A stretch of DNA of 64,000 bases from contig JADZCU010000044.1 of NCBI GenBank assembly GCA_020851415.1, positions 33,671-97,670 of the forward strand, read 5' to 3'. The notes beneath the pieces were generated by a model. That model made no database searches and was not told the origin of the DNA. It saw only the letters and a list, made by a program, of their open reading frames with translations. Shown piece after piece: positions 1 through 8,898 of this stretch. The DNA is from Candidatus Peregrinibacteria bacterium. Its GTDB lineage: Bacteria > Patescibacteriota > Gracilibacteria > UBA1369. Within the stretch, counting starts at the first letter, position 1. Each line of letters begins with the position of its first letter. The position numbers were made by a program, and so were the translations under genes.

Positions 1-2295
1 GCCGTATTTTGCAATTAATATATTCATGCGGTTCCACAAGCCGGGATCGTCCCATCGCAGAGCACCTTTGTTTGCGGCAACAGTAATAGCTGCCTTTAAA
101 ATATCCCTATTCGCGGCTTCATGGATTTCGTGTTTTACCGTTTCCAAACCCATAGTTTCCATGTGATGCACATGGTGGTTTACTTCTTCGTTTTCGGCGT
201 GCTGAGCAATACCTTTAAATTCAGCACCTAACTCTGTGTTCCATGCACCAAATATTCGCTCACCAACTACACCGACACGTCCATGCTCACCGCGATCGAG
301 CTTACGCTTGATAAATTCAACGATTTTTTCACCAAACTCATAAAGACTATGTGGGGACAGAATGTATGTGGATGCCCATAATTGCGTTAAATAGCCAACT
401 CTCGGGATTTCCAGGTGATGACCGTGACCATGACCATGATCGTCGTGGCCGCCGTGTGCGTCATGTTTATCGTCTTCAGCGTGATTATCGTTAGCCGGTT
501 TTTCTGCTTCTGCATTTTTTGCTTCTTCGATTTTTTTCTTTTCTTCTTTGGTTGGTTCGTAATGGATCATGTCCATGTCTTTCACCAATTTCAGGAAACC
601 GGCGTATGTTCTTTTTGTACCATCATCGAGTGTGATGTATTTGTCGCCCACCTCGGCTATGGCGATTTTGGCATCTGTATTTTGGTTTACACATAAGATC
701 TCTCCTACCTCTACCTTGATTGGCTGGGTGTTTTTTTTGCGTGGATTTTGGGCTAATTGGACTTCATTAAATCCGCGAAGTTCGGCCTGGAGTTCATCGA
801 GTGTGTTAATTGATTCGACTACCTGGTTTTGCTTAAACCATTTGGCAAATTCACTGTATTGCAGAATGGATGTTGGTTCTCCTTGTGGAGACAGTTTTAC
901 CGAGTGATCCAAAATGATACGGCGATTGGCCTCATCAACTTCCTGAATTATGGTGTCTTCAACCTCTGTCGCCAGCGGGTTTTCCGAATTCTGAATAATT
1001 TCGTGCTCAAAATGCTGTCCTTTCTTGAGGTTTAAACCAATGGATTTTTCAAGCTCCTCGCGCGTGCTTATGTCTTCAGTCACGCCCATTGCATCAACCC
1101 ATTGTCCGAAAGAGACCGGGCTGAATGTTTGAAGTGTAGTGGCTCCCGTTATTGGATCGATGAATTTTAGCGTGATCATTACCGTGCCTCCGGCAACTAC
1201 ATCTACCGCTTCAATTATTGCCGACTGCTTGAACATGCGGAAACCGAGTTTTTTTCTTTCCTCAAGCCCAAACCAACAAATTTTTTGGCCAGGCGTCAGA
1301 TTTATACCGGCTCTTATTGATGCTTGTTTTATGGCTTGTTCTTTTTCGTATTTTTCTTGTACCGCGGAACTCATTTGGTTCATAAGTTCACGGAACTGAC
1401 TCATGCGCTTTTTGAAATCTTCTTCAATTTTTTTATTGGCTTCGTGTGCTTCCTGTTTGATTTTTTTGATTTCATTCAGCACTTTGTCTACACCTTCCTG
1501 ACCTTGTTTTAGGTGGATTTCTTTCACCATTCCGGCTGTTGCCTGGGCAAAATTGATTTGGTAATCCGGATGAAACGGATCGAGATTTACGATTTTAGCC
1601 TGATCTTCGGGGCTTGGAGCCTGACCGGCCGGGAGTGCCGCAAAAACCTTTTTGAGATCGTTGGTTTCTTTATCAACATTTTTTTTATCCAATTCATTAA
1701 TTGTTTCCAGATCTTTGGTGATTTCTAAAAATCGCTCTTTGAGCTCTGCGGAATTTGGTGCTGAATCAATTGCGTTGTCATTTGCCACTTCCTGAGTAGA
1801 CTCGAGCAACGATTTAATTTGTTGTGAAATTGGAGATGCAATATGTTCGATGTTTGTGTTAATTGCCTCGGCCTCTGCTTTGGCTTTTGTTTCGGGGCTT
1901 GCTGCTGGGGTAGCTTCTTTATTTTCGCTTTCCGCTACATGAGGAAGGCGTGTTTCAAAAGCTGAAGCCGTGTAGGTCCCCGCAACCAGTTTTTTTGTGA
2001 GATCGAGGAGTTTTTCTTTAGCCTTTTGATCTCCTTTATCCAGTACGTTGAGGGCTTTGGTGACCTGCTCAACCGTGAGTGTTGTGCCTTCAAGACTTTG
2101 AAGATCATCAGCCAAAGTGCTGAGCGAAATGTCGTCTGGATTTTTGGCTCCACCTTCCGAACCACTGCCGGATCCGGTGTTGGCGAAAATAAGCCGTTTT
2201 TCACTGCTATTTTGATATTTATTTTGCTGAAGGACCCCTTGCCCTAAATGGCAAGAAATCGTTCCCGGGTTTTGCAAAAAGAGCCGTTTCGTCAT
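1..2295 (-). CDS. Hypothetical protein with His-rich segment (3' end beyond window)
   Basis: An open minus-strand frame runs from ATG at 2295 to the left edge (765 codons, no stop seen). It is absent from the ORF track, which shows only its plus-strand shadows. A stop codon lies five codons upstream of the ATG, so the start cannot be much further out. The protein is mostly hydrophilic, Glu/Lys/Ala-rich and probably helical. Around residues 610-630 it has a run of about nine His mixed with Asp and Gly (HGGHDDHGHGHGHH), which could bind metal. I do not recognise a family. It is the last visible member of a same-strand run starting at 8773 and follows the VirB6-like gene after about 160 bp, so a role in the same complex is possible but unproven. 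Confidence 0.8.
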   Translation of the reverse strand, partial: MTKRLFLQNPGTISCHLGQGVLQQNKYQNSSEKRLIFANTGSGSGSEGGAKNPDDISLSTLADDLQSLEGTTLTVEQVTKALNVLDKGDQKAKEKLLDLTKKLVAGTYTASAFETRLPHVAESENKEATPAASPETKAKAEAEAINTNIEHIASPISQQIKSLLESTQEVANDNAIDSAPNSAELKERFLEITKDLETINELDKKNVDKETNDLKKVFAALPAGQAPSPEDQAKIVNLDPFHPDYQINFAQATAGMVKEIHLKQGQEGVDKVLNEIKKIKQEAHEANKKIEEDFKKRMSQFRELMNQMSSAVQEKYEKEQAIKQASIRAGINLTPGQKICWFGLEERKKLGFRMFKQSAIIEAVDVVAGGTVMITLKFIDPITGATTLQTFSPVSFGQWVDAMGVTEDISTREELEKSIGLNLKKGQHFEHEIIQNSENPLATEVEDTIIQEVDEANRRIILDHSVKLSPQGEPTSILQYSEFAKWFKQNQVVESINTLDELQAELRGFNEVQLAQNPRKKNTQPIKVEVGEILCVNQNTDAKIAIAEVGDKYITLDDGTKRTYAGFLKLVKDMDMIHYEPTKEEKKKIEEAKNAEAEKPANDNHAEDDKHDAHGGHDDHGHGHGHHLEIPRVGYLTQLWASTYILSPHSLYEFGEKIVEFIKRKLDRGEHGRVGVVGERIFGAWNTELGAEFKGIAQHAENEEVNHHVHHMETMGLETVKHEIHEAANRDILKAAITVAANKGALRWDDPGLWNRMNILIAKYG

Positions 2296-2453
2296 CTGAG
2301 CGTTTGGTTAGGGCTAGATGTGGACGTTGGTTTTGGCTTGTTGCTTGAAAGGCCTTGGCTTGAAATTGGCCTTCCTTGAGTGACTGGGTAGTCAAAACGA
2401 ATTGTCGAACGGCTACATTTTATCATTTTTTTGTTTTTTGTCAATTTTTGGTT

Positions 2454-4928
2454 TTATATTTTCTGTTGCTCTGTGTCACTGATACGTTGCCAACCTGGGT
2501 CTACTCCACCGTTTGGGCCGAGCGGTTTTTTGGTTCCTGAAGGTATTTGCGGTGCTGGAGCTGCGGCATCTTGTCCTTTTTTAGCTGGAGCAGGAGCTGC
2601 TGCTTTGCCTGGCGCACCCGGTTTACCCGGCGGTGCTGGCTTTGGAGCTGCCGCGGCGGCTGCCTTACCTTTTTTCTGATAATCCAATGCTGTCGGTGAT
2701 TGATCTATGACAGATTGGTATACAGGTGAGGCTTTTGCCAACTCAGCGGCGATTACTTTATCGGCTTCAATCATTGCCTCTGCTGGCTTTTTGCCTGCTT
2801 CACCAAACGCTTTTGTGAGGTCTTCCTTGCGTTTTTTTATTGCAGCATTTAATTGATCCGGAGTTGCATATTCGTTCATCTTCCAAGCAAGATCGTTTTG
2901 TCCAGTATTGTTTAATGTAGTCATCGCGGCTTGGAATTCTGGACTCTTGGCTGCCTCATCTTTACCCTTTTTATCTTTTGCCTTATTAAAGGCATCAACG
3001 GCTTTTTTCTGCGGTGCTGACAGTGTACCCATATATAGTCCATTGCCTGTGATGGTTTGTTGGGCTAATTCTGAATCCACACCTCCAGGTGGCTTTTCAC
3101 CTGGTTTACCTTTATCTTTCGATGCTGGTGGAACGTAGGCTTCTTTGTTTTTTTGACGCCATCTTTCGAATGATTCCGGATCGATTTCGTCGCCTTTACC
3201 ATTTTGCATAAGCTCCATCATTTTTTCCGGAGTCAGTTTTGTCTTTTTGTCTTTGCCAAAGACATCAACCGACCAATCGTAATTTGTTCTGTAATCTTTA
3301 TCTTTTCGCATAGCGTCACCAATTGCCATGAGTGCCTGGTTATTTTTTTGTCCGACCATCCCTGTGCCACCGGCATCAAGCGCCTGTTTCACTCCGTGGT
3401 GATCTTTTGCTTCACGCGCCAATTTTTCTGCTGCATATAATTTTTGTTTTTGTGCTTCACCGAAGAATGCCTTTGACTCTTCTTCCGCTGCGGTATCACG
3501 GCCTTGCTGGAACTTTCTCAAGCCGGCCTGAACACCAGCCAATGACATTGGCATAGTTTTTCCGCCACTACCCGGCTGCCCAACTTGTACTGGGAATATT
3601 GGTGCGTATTTGACACTGCTGAGTGCAAACTTACCTGCGCCTTCAACTGTACTCTTAATACCACCTACTAATTTTTCTGCAGCTGTACCTTCCGCTGCCT
3701 TGAAGATACCTATCCAAAGGAATGCCACTGTCCCAACGGCAACAATCAATTGCTGCAATGTGCTATATCCGGAAAGCATCAAGCCAACACTGCTGGCGTC
3801 TGTTCCCAAAGTTCCAGTCGGGAAACTGGATTTCTGCAACCCGGTCAAAAGGATAAAGCTCAAGGTCATTACAACCGAAATCGGGATCGGAGCTATAATG
3901 TTCTGAATCATTTTTTTGCTGACATCACCTCCACCCATACTGGATTTTAGCTGCTCCGGCAGAACCATGGGAAGCACCATAAGCGGTGACAGTACAAGGC
4001 CGAGCCATATAACAACCAGTCTCACCAGTAATATACAAAATAGCGCGATGAAAGCCGCACCATAAATAATATAGAGAAATGTTGAGAAGATGATGTTTAC
4101 TGACAGGTCTTTCAGGTTGGCCTGATTTACCGTTACCTTGTTCAAATTATCCACCTGCATCATGTTTACAGCCAAAATGATACCGGCGTTGTAACCGTCA
4201 AATTTATTGAAAAAGAGTTTTGCGTCTTCCGTAAGTGTTGCCGGTTCGTTATTACAGAAAGAAAATCCGGCTTCTTTGGCTTTCTTTATGCTTGCCTGAT
4301 AAGCAATTTTATCCTGACCATATAATCCGTGACATATGGCTCCTTCGTAAGTATCTTTGTTAGCAAATATGTTTTCAATTCCTACGCCAAATCCACTTTC
4401 TACCGAGGCCGGCAGAGCGAAAATTGCCGTGCTTAAGACATTGACGCTATCTATGGCGATTTTCACCATTGCATAAGAAAAATTTACTGCGATCAACGCA
4501 ATAACGAATTTTGGTAATATGGCTTTTAGGTGATAATCCTGCGCTTTTCCACCTGCCACGTTATAGAGGGCGATGCCTAATAGTACCAGTACCATTAAAA
4601 TATTCACAAAGTTGCGAATGACGTACCAAACCGCTAAAACCCGATCTTCCATGCCTCCGCCAAAGAGGATGTCGTTTTTCATGAGAGATCCGATCAACAG
4701 CAAAACCGGCCAGATCAGACGCTGGATAAACTCCGAGGCAATTACCAATAAATTTACCACTTCCTGGAAAATTTTATTGGTGTCCGCGCTGGAAGTGGGA
4801 GCTGGCGGAGTTTGAGCAAAGGCCACCATTGGTACGGTCAATGCCAAAACAACAAGTGCTGGTTTGAAATACCTGCTTTTTATGGCTTTCTTCGCAAATT
4901 TTACTATTTTGTGAAGTATTTTTTTCAT
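2454..4928 (-). CDS. VirB6/TrbL-like polytopic membrane protein
   Basis: 824 aa. A basic N-terminus and hydrophobic stretch ending in AFA-Q form a likely signal peptide or first membrane segment. Further hydrophobic segments follow at about 50-80, 100-125, 135-160, 275-320, 345-365 and 390-410. Long soluble hydrophobic-helix proteins of this layout in CPR bacteria are commonly annotated as VirB6/TrbL-type type IV secretion channel components; I base the call on topology, not on a catalytic motif. The second half is hydrophilic and charged, and the last 80 residues are Ala/Pro/Lys low complexity (KPAPPGKPGAPGK). It lies 34 bp downstream of the 524-aa gene on the same strand. No VirB4-like ATPase is visible in the window, so the secretion role is inference. 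Confidence 0.6.
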   Translation of the reverse strand: MKKILHKIVKFAKKAIKSRYFKPALVVLALTVPMVAFAQTPPAPTSSADTNKIFQEVVNLLVIASEFIQRLIWPVLLLIGSLMKNDILFGGGMEDRVLAVWYVIRNFVNILMVLVLLGIALYNVAGGKAQDYHLKAILPKFVIALIAVNFSYAMVKIAIDSVNVLSTAIFALPASVESGFGVGIENIFANKDTYEGAICHGLYGQDKIAYQASIKKAKEAGFSFCNNEPATLTEDAKLFFNKFDGYNAGIILAVNMMQVDNLNKVTVNQANLKDLSVNIIFSTFLYIIYGAAFIALFCILLVRLVVIWLGLVLSPLMVLPMVLPEQLKSSMGGGDVSKKMIQNIIAPIPISVVMTLSFILLTGLQKSSFPTGTLGTDASSVGLMLSGYSTLQQLIVAVGTVAFLWIGIFKAAEGTAAEKLVGGIKSTVEGAGKFALSSVKYAPIFPVQVGQPGSGGKTMPMSLAGVQAGLRKFQQGRDTAAEEESKAFFGEAQKQKLYAAEKLAREAKDHHGVKQALDAGGTGMVGQKNNQALMAIGDAMRKDKDYRTNYDWSVDVFGKDKKTKLTPEKMMELMQNGKGDEIDPESFERWRQKNKEAYVPPASKDKGKPGEKPPGGVDSELAQQTITGNGLYMGTLSAPQKKAVDAFNKAKDKKGKDEAAKSPEFQAAMTTLNNTGQNDLAWKMNEYATPDQLNAAIKKRKEDLTKAFGEAGKKPAEAMIEADKVIAAELAKASPVYQSVIDQSPTALDYQKKGKAAAAAAPKPAPPGKPGAPGKAAAPAPAKKGQDAAAPAPQIPSGTKKPLGPNGGVDPGWQRISDTEQQKI

Positions 4929-4962
4929 AAGGTTTTTGTTTTTATTTTTTTATTTTTTTTGT

Positions 4963-6537
4963 TTATGCTATGCCGATGGTTTTCAGGACCATAACGACTA
5001 CCTTTTTGGCTGCGTCTGAATCGCTTGTAATTGCCGACCAGGCACCACCGCCAAGTAACCCGCCGAATGTGCCAACGTGTGCGGCGACTATCCATTTACC
5101 TACCTTACTTTTTTTAGGTGGGGCAACCGCTTGTTGTGGTGCGGTAGGGCCTTGAGGATGTTGGAGGAATGGTGATTGGGGTGGCAAAACGCCTTCTGGT
5201 GATTCTGCTTTGGCGTCTGCCACTGCCTTCTTTTTTTCGACAATTGTAGGAGCATTTCCTCCCGGCCCTCCGATCAGTGATCCTTCAGGAATTTTTACTT
5301 CTGTTTTTTTCTTAGATGGCGCCACTACTCCAACCTTCATTGGTTTTCCGACCGGTATAGGTCCTTCAATCGGTATGAGAGGTATGAGTGGTTTTTTGCC
5401 ATGTAGTCCACCTTTTACATGCATGCTCATTTTTTGATTTTCGTCTTCTGGTTGCTCCACATTGGCGTCGCCTTTTTTCTTGCTTGGCGGCAACGGAGGT
5501 ACTTTTGTAAATCCACCGGGCTGTAATAAAGGTTTACTTTCAGACTGTTTTTTTTCTTGAGCGACTTTACCTATTTCTGGGTGAAAAACTTCTTCTGCAG
5601 ATTTTCTTTCACCGATACTTGGTTGAAAACGATTTAAATCATTCAAGCTTGAAGTGAAGGTTTCGCCCTTGCGATTGGTTTTACCGGGAGGACTTTCTTG
5701 AAATGTGAAAGCCATTTTTCTTGGATCATCTGATTTTGCATCAAGATCAATTTTTACGTTTAATTTTTGACCACTGACATCCCTTACTACACCCATGGCA
5801 AATTTCCCCGGGTTTTGCGGATCTGGTTTTATTGGTTCAATTATTTCCAAACCGTTTTCTTCCAGTGCCATTTCCAGGCTGGCTGCTTTGGCTTCACTAA
5901 AGCCTGCAGGCAGTTCACCCAGCGTTTTCTCTTCACCTGAGAATGTTTGTACTTTTACTTTGCTAGCAGCAGGATTTTGAGCCGCTACTTTTGATTCTTC
6001 TTCTGTTATGTATCTTTCGACTCCATCTACTATGATGAGTTTTACCTTTCCTAAAGCAATATTTTCTTTATCTTTCTCAGTCACTTCACCTTTTTCCTTT
6101 TTCATTAATTCTTCTATGCGCTTTTTTTCGAAAGTTAGACTGAGTTTGTATGCCAGGCGGTAAATATTTCTTTGTGCTTCATCTGAGAATTTTTTTTCTT
6201 TATCTTTTTCACCTTCAGGAAAATAAAGTTTTTTTACACCATCAACGCCAGAAAGCCCTTTGTGCAGATCAAAAGAGCTGATAAAAGTATCCAGAAATTC
6301 ATTCTGAAAATCCAGATCTTCCTTTTCGGTACTGCTATATGGCTTAGTTTTATCCTGACGGAAATAGTCTCTAAAAAACTTCTCACGTTCTAGCGGTTGA
6401 AGTTTCTGGCTTTGTGCACCTATAGTCAGACGACGCAAATATTGCTTATCTTCAGACGGATCCGCCATATCTGTCATAACCCGCTTGAGAAGCGGATTTA
6501 GAAATTTGTCTACAAATTGTGGTGTAAAACCGCTCAT
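4963..6537 (-). CDS. Hypothetical protein with C-terminal membrane segments
   Basis: 524 aa, no recognised family. The first 230 residues are charged and probably helical. The middle is Pro/Lys/Gly-rich, including repeated short PPL/PSKKK tracts around 340-440. The C-terminal 45 residues contain two hydrophobic Gly/Ala-rich stretches (VAAHVGTFGGLLGGGAW and a final valine-rich helix), so the protein is probably tail-anchored with a large cytoplasmic part. Its ATG overlaps the TGA of the upstream 538-aa gene by four bases, a sign of translational coupling and shared operon membership. It precedes the VirB6/TrbL-like gene. Confidence 0.75.
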   Translation of the reverse strand: MSGFTPQFVDKFLNPLLKRVMTDMADPSEDKQYLRRLTIGAQSQKLQPLEREKFFRDYFRQDKTKPYSSTEKEDLDFQNEFLDTFISSFDLHKGLSGVDGVKKLYFPEGEKDKEKKFSDEAQRNIYRLAYKLSLTFEKKRIEELMKKEKGEVTEKDKENIALGKVKLIIVDGVERYITEEESKVAAQNPAASKVKVQTFSGEEKTLGELPAGFSEAKAASLEMALEENGLEIIEPIKPDPQNPGKFAMGVVRDVSGQKLNVKIDLDAKSDDPRKMAFTFQESPPGKTNRKGETFTSSLNDLNRFQPSIGERKSAEEVFHPEIGKVAQEKKQSESKPLLQPGGFTKVPPLPPSKKKGDANVEQPEDENQKMSMHVKGGLHGKKPLIPLIPIEGPIPVGKPMKVGVVAPSKKKTEVKIPEGSLIGGPGGNAPTIVEKKKAVADAKAESPEGVLPPQSPFLQHPQGPTAPQQAVAPPKKSKVGKWIVAAHVGTFGGLLGGGAWSAITSDSDAAKKVVVMVLKTIGIA

Positions 6538-8150
6538 ACTGTTGGTTTAAATCCTTTATTCTCCGGTAATTTTGCGCCGGATGCAGCAATATTTGGCGTT
6601 TGATCTTTTTTCCCTTTTTCGATAGCGGCGGTAAATCCACTATTTCCCGAGATACCAGCGTTAAATGCTGACTCCACCAAGATTGTCATATCACTTTCAA
6701 TTTTTTCCTGTGATACATACGGATTTGATTTTATCTGATTGAGACGTGTTATCTGGGTTGGCACTTTTTCGGCTAAAATTAATTCGTCAATTTTCATTAA
6801 TGGAAGTTCTTTCTTCCTTAGTTTTTCTTCCCGAACTTTGGCCATGGTTTCAAATCCGCCGTTATCCAGATATGCCTCTACTTCTTTTGGTGAATTCAGA
6901 TATGTATCAACCATTTTTTGTCTCATTTGTTTTTCAAAAGCTGTTTTACTTTCGTCATCATTTTTTTCGCTTAGTGATTCAATTCCGCGGCCAATGACTC
7001 CGGAGCCAAACCAATCTGACCCGACTTTCAGGTTGCCTGTCGCTATTTCTGTACCTGCCAGCATTCCTCCCAATCCCATAGCGAAATAGGGATTTGTTTT
7101 GAGTGTTGCCAACTGTTCAAGGCGATTTCCTTTGGTACCCATATTTGCGGCTACGTTTATTCCAACTAAAATTGTCCCCCATAAGGCCATAATGCCTCCA
7201 ACTAAAGGCCTGCCGGTAAGACGTTCCATTAAATTTTCTGAAAACATACCGCGGTAGTCTTTTACTTTTTCGTCTTCCATTACTTTTTTCAGCTTATCTA
7301 CCTCCTGTTGATAGTAACCACTCTCAAATTTCGTCTTCCATTCTTTTTCAAACTCTTCTTGATTTAAAAGACCTTTTGCAACAGCGATCTGCATGAGTTT
7401 TTCTCCCTGTCCTTTGCTGAGTATTCCGGTTCTCATAAATGAATCTATGAGTTTTACGGAATCGTTTTTCTTTTCGGAATCCATAAATACTTCTACCAGA
7501 CGATATCTTTGATCCGGCTTCATGATGCCAATAAGTGCTCCCGCCGATGTTGCTTCAAAAGTTTGTTGCAAATTTTGACGTTGTTTCAAAATATCGTACG
7601 GATTGATTAACCTTACGATTTGCAAATATTCGGCCTGTGTCAGATCTGTTTTGCCCTCATGAATTTTTTGAGCCAGTTTTGGCAGGTCCGTATTTTTTTT
7701 CACCATGTCGTCGATGGCAAAAACCGCTTTTTCAATTTCGTAGGCTTCGTCTGTTGTTATGTACTGGTCTTTTTTGTGTTCGGCAATCACGGCTTCCAGT
7801 GCGGTGATTCGACGTTGCGCTTCTTCATCCGCGCTTTTTAAAATTTCGTCTGCAAGGCTTTGGCGAGCGCCAACGTTTGCCTTGGCCCTGGTTTCGTACG
7901 TTTTTCTTTTTTCGCCGAAGAGCTCAATAACCGCTTTTTTTTGTCTTTCTTTCAGCTCGCGAATTCTTACTAATGCACGTTCATCAATTCCACTGCTGCC
8001 AGCTGAAATTGCTTTTTCAAAAGCATCCTCGATTTTCTCGATTTTTTCTTTTTTTCTGGCCTCGAAATTTTCTTCGATAGCCTCCTGCATCTCGTCTTTT
8101 GGCAGGTCTTTTTTATCGTCCGGACTTTCTGGAGTAAATGCTTTTGCCAT
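6534..8150 (-). CDS. Hypothetical coiled-coil-type protein with central hydrophobic region
   Basis: 538 aa, no recognised family. Residues 1-300 are strongly charged with heptad-like Glu/Lys/Ala/Leu composition, suggesting coiled coils. One or two hydrophobic segments sit near 320-375 (GGIMALWGTILVGINVAANMG), followed by another helical region. The start ATG lies 20 bp from the end of the 200-aa membrane gene upstream, and the stop overlaps the next start, so this is the second gene of the 8773-1 run. A structural part of the same envelope or secretion assembly is a guess from position only. Confidence 0.75.
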   Translation of the reverse strand: MAKAFTPESPDDKKDLPKDEMQEAIEENFEARKKEKIEKIEDAFEKAISAGSSGIDERALVRIRELKERQKKAVIELFGEKRKTYETRAKANVGARQSLADEILKSADEEAQRRITALEAVIAEHKKDQYITTDEAYEIEKAVFAIDDMVKKNTDLPKLAQKIHEGKTDLTQAEYLQIVRLINPYDILKQRQNLQQTFEATSAGALIGIMKPDQRYRLVEVFMDSEKKNDSVKLIDSFMRTGILSKGQGEKLMQIAVAKGLLNQEEFEKEWKTKFESGYYQQEVDKLKKVMEDEKVKDYRGMFSENLMERLTGRPLVGGIMALWGTILVGINVAANMGTKGNRLEQLATLKTNPYFAMGLGGMLAGTEIATGNLKVGSDWFGSGVIGRGIESLSEKNDDESKTAFEKQMRQKMVDTYLNSPKEVEAYLDNGGFETMAKVREEKLRKKELPLMKIDELILAEKVPTQITRLNQIKSNPYVSQEKIESDMTILVESAFNAGISGNSGFTAAIEKGKKDQTPNIAASGAKLPENKGFKPTV

Positions 8151-8170
8151 ATATTTTGTTTTTATTTTTT

Positions 8171-8773
8171 TTAGAGTTTGAGCAATCTGAGAATCAAATC
8201 CTGCAATCGTTCATCTTTGCCTTCCCATTCAGGTATTTGACCAACCATGTAATTGCGGATTTTAGCCGCATCCTGATCCATCAACTGGATAACCACGTCT
8301 GAGTAAAACTGACGATGAACACGGATATTGAGTGTTTTCAGTCCCGGCTTTGTCATAATCCAAAACGCCTGCATGTTACTGAACGGGTAAAACATTTGGC
8401 CTACGTGAATGCCCAAATCGCTTATTTGAATATCTACTATTTTTGGCGGGTGAAAACGTTGGGTGTACTCATACACTGCTGTAAAAACCAGGATGGCAAT
8501 TGCCATGGTCCAGTTTGCCGTGAATATTGCGCCTATGATAAAAACCAGGGCAATAGCAGTGGCTATCACATACCAGCGTGCGGTTTTTTGATGCTGAATA
8601 TACTCTGGGGCAACCCAGGAAAAAATTACTTCAGCCTGTTCGATTTGTCTTTCGGTCGGCTCTTCTGCCGCCGCAGATTGAGCTTCATTTTTTACGGCAT
8701 CGAGAAGTTTATTGGCAATGCTTTGCTGCCGAGATTCTGATCCGAAGGTGTTGGTGTTTTCCTGATTAGACAT
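8171..8773 (-). CDS. Conserved small membrane protein, PH-like C-terminal domain
   Basis: 200 aa. An acidic, polar N-terminus (about 60 aa) is followed by two closely spaced membrane helices (about 67-105, WYVIATAIALVFIIGAIF and a second helix) and a soluble C-terminal domain of about 95 aa. The two-helix hairpin plus beta-rich tail resembles bacterial PH-like (DUF5673-type) membrane proteins, but I see no diagnostic motif. It is the first gene of the minus-strand run that contains the VirB6/TrbL-like protein. The upstream region on the minus strand is AT-rich with TAAAAT/TATAAA sequences that could serve as a -10 box. Confidence 0.7.
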   Translation of the reverse strand: MSNQENTNTFGSESRQQSIANKLLDAVKNEAQSAAAEEPTERQIEQAEVIFSWVAPEYIQHQKTARWYVIATAIALVFIIGAIFTANWTMAIAILVFTAVYEYTQRFHPPKIVDIQISDLGIHVGQMFYPFSNMQAFWIMTKPGLKTLNIRVHRQFYSDVVIQLMDQDAAKIRNYMVGQIPEWEGKDERLQDLILRLLKL

Positions 8774-8804
8774 ATTTGTGGTTCTTATAAATCTTTATAT
8801 TTTA

Positions 8805-8850
8805 GCAGAAAAAGGCCTTTTTCTCTACGGTGCAGAGGGGGAAAGGCCTT
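8805..8850 (-). terminator. Rho-independent terminator after purL
   Basis: A long inverted repeat, AAGGCCTTT with AAAGGCCTT extended by CTCT/AGAG with G-T wobbles, has a short loop. Read on the minus strand it ends in GGCCTTTTTC. It lies about 50 bp after the purL stop and before the next minus-strand gene, so it should end purL transcription. It is nearly symmetrical and might act on both strands. Confidence 0.7.
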
Positions 8851-8898
8851 GTTTGGTGCGGTTTTTGGTTGACCAACCTTGCTATTTATTTTTTAGTA

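Noticed and set aside
415-1728. Several plus-strand ORFs in the first 1.8 kb
   Set aside because: They are shadows of the open minus-strand gene 1-2295, with Phe/Cys-rich antisense composition.
1935-2204. 89-aa minus-strand ORF
   Set aside because: It is out of frame with, and fully inside, the partial gene 1-2295, which has the better composition.
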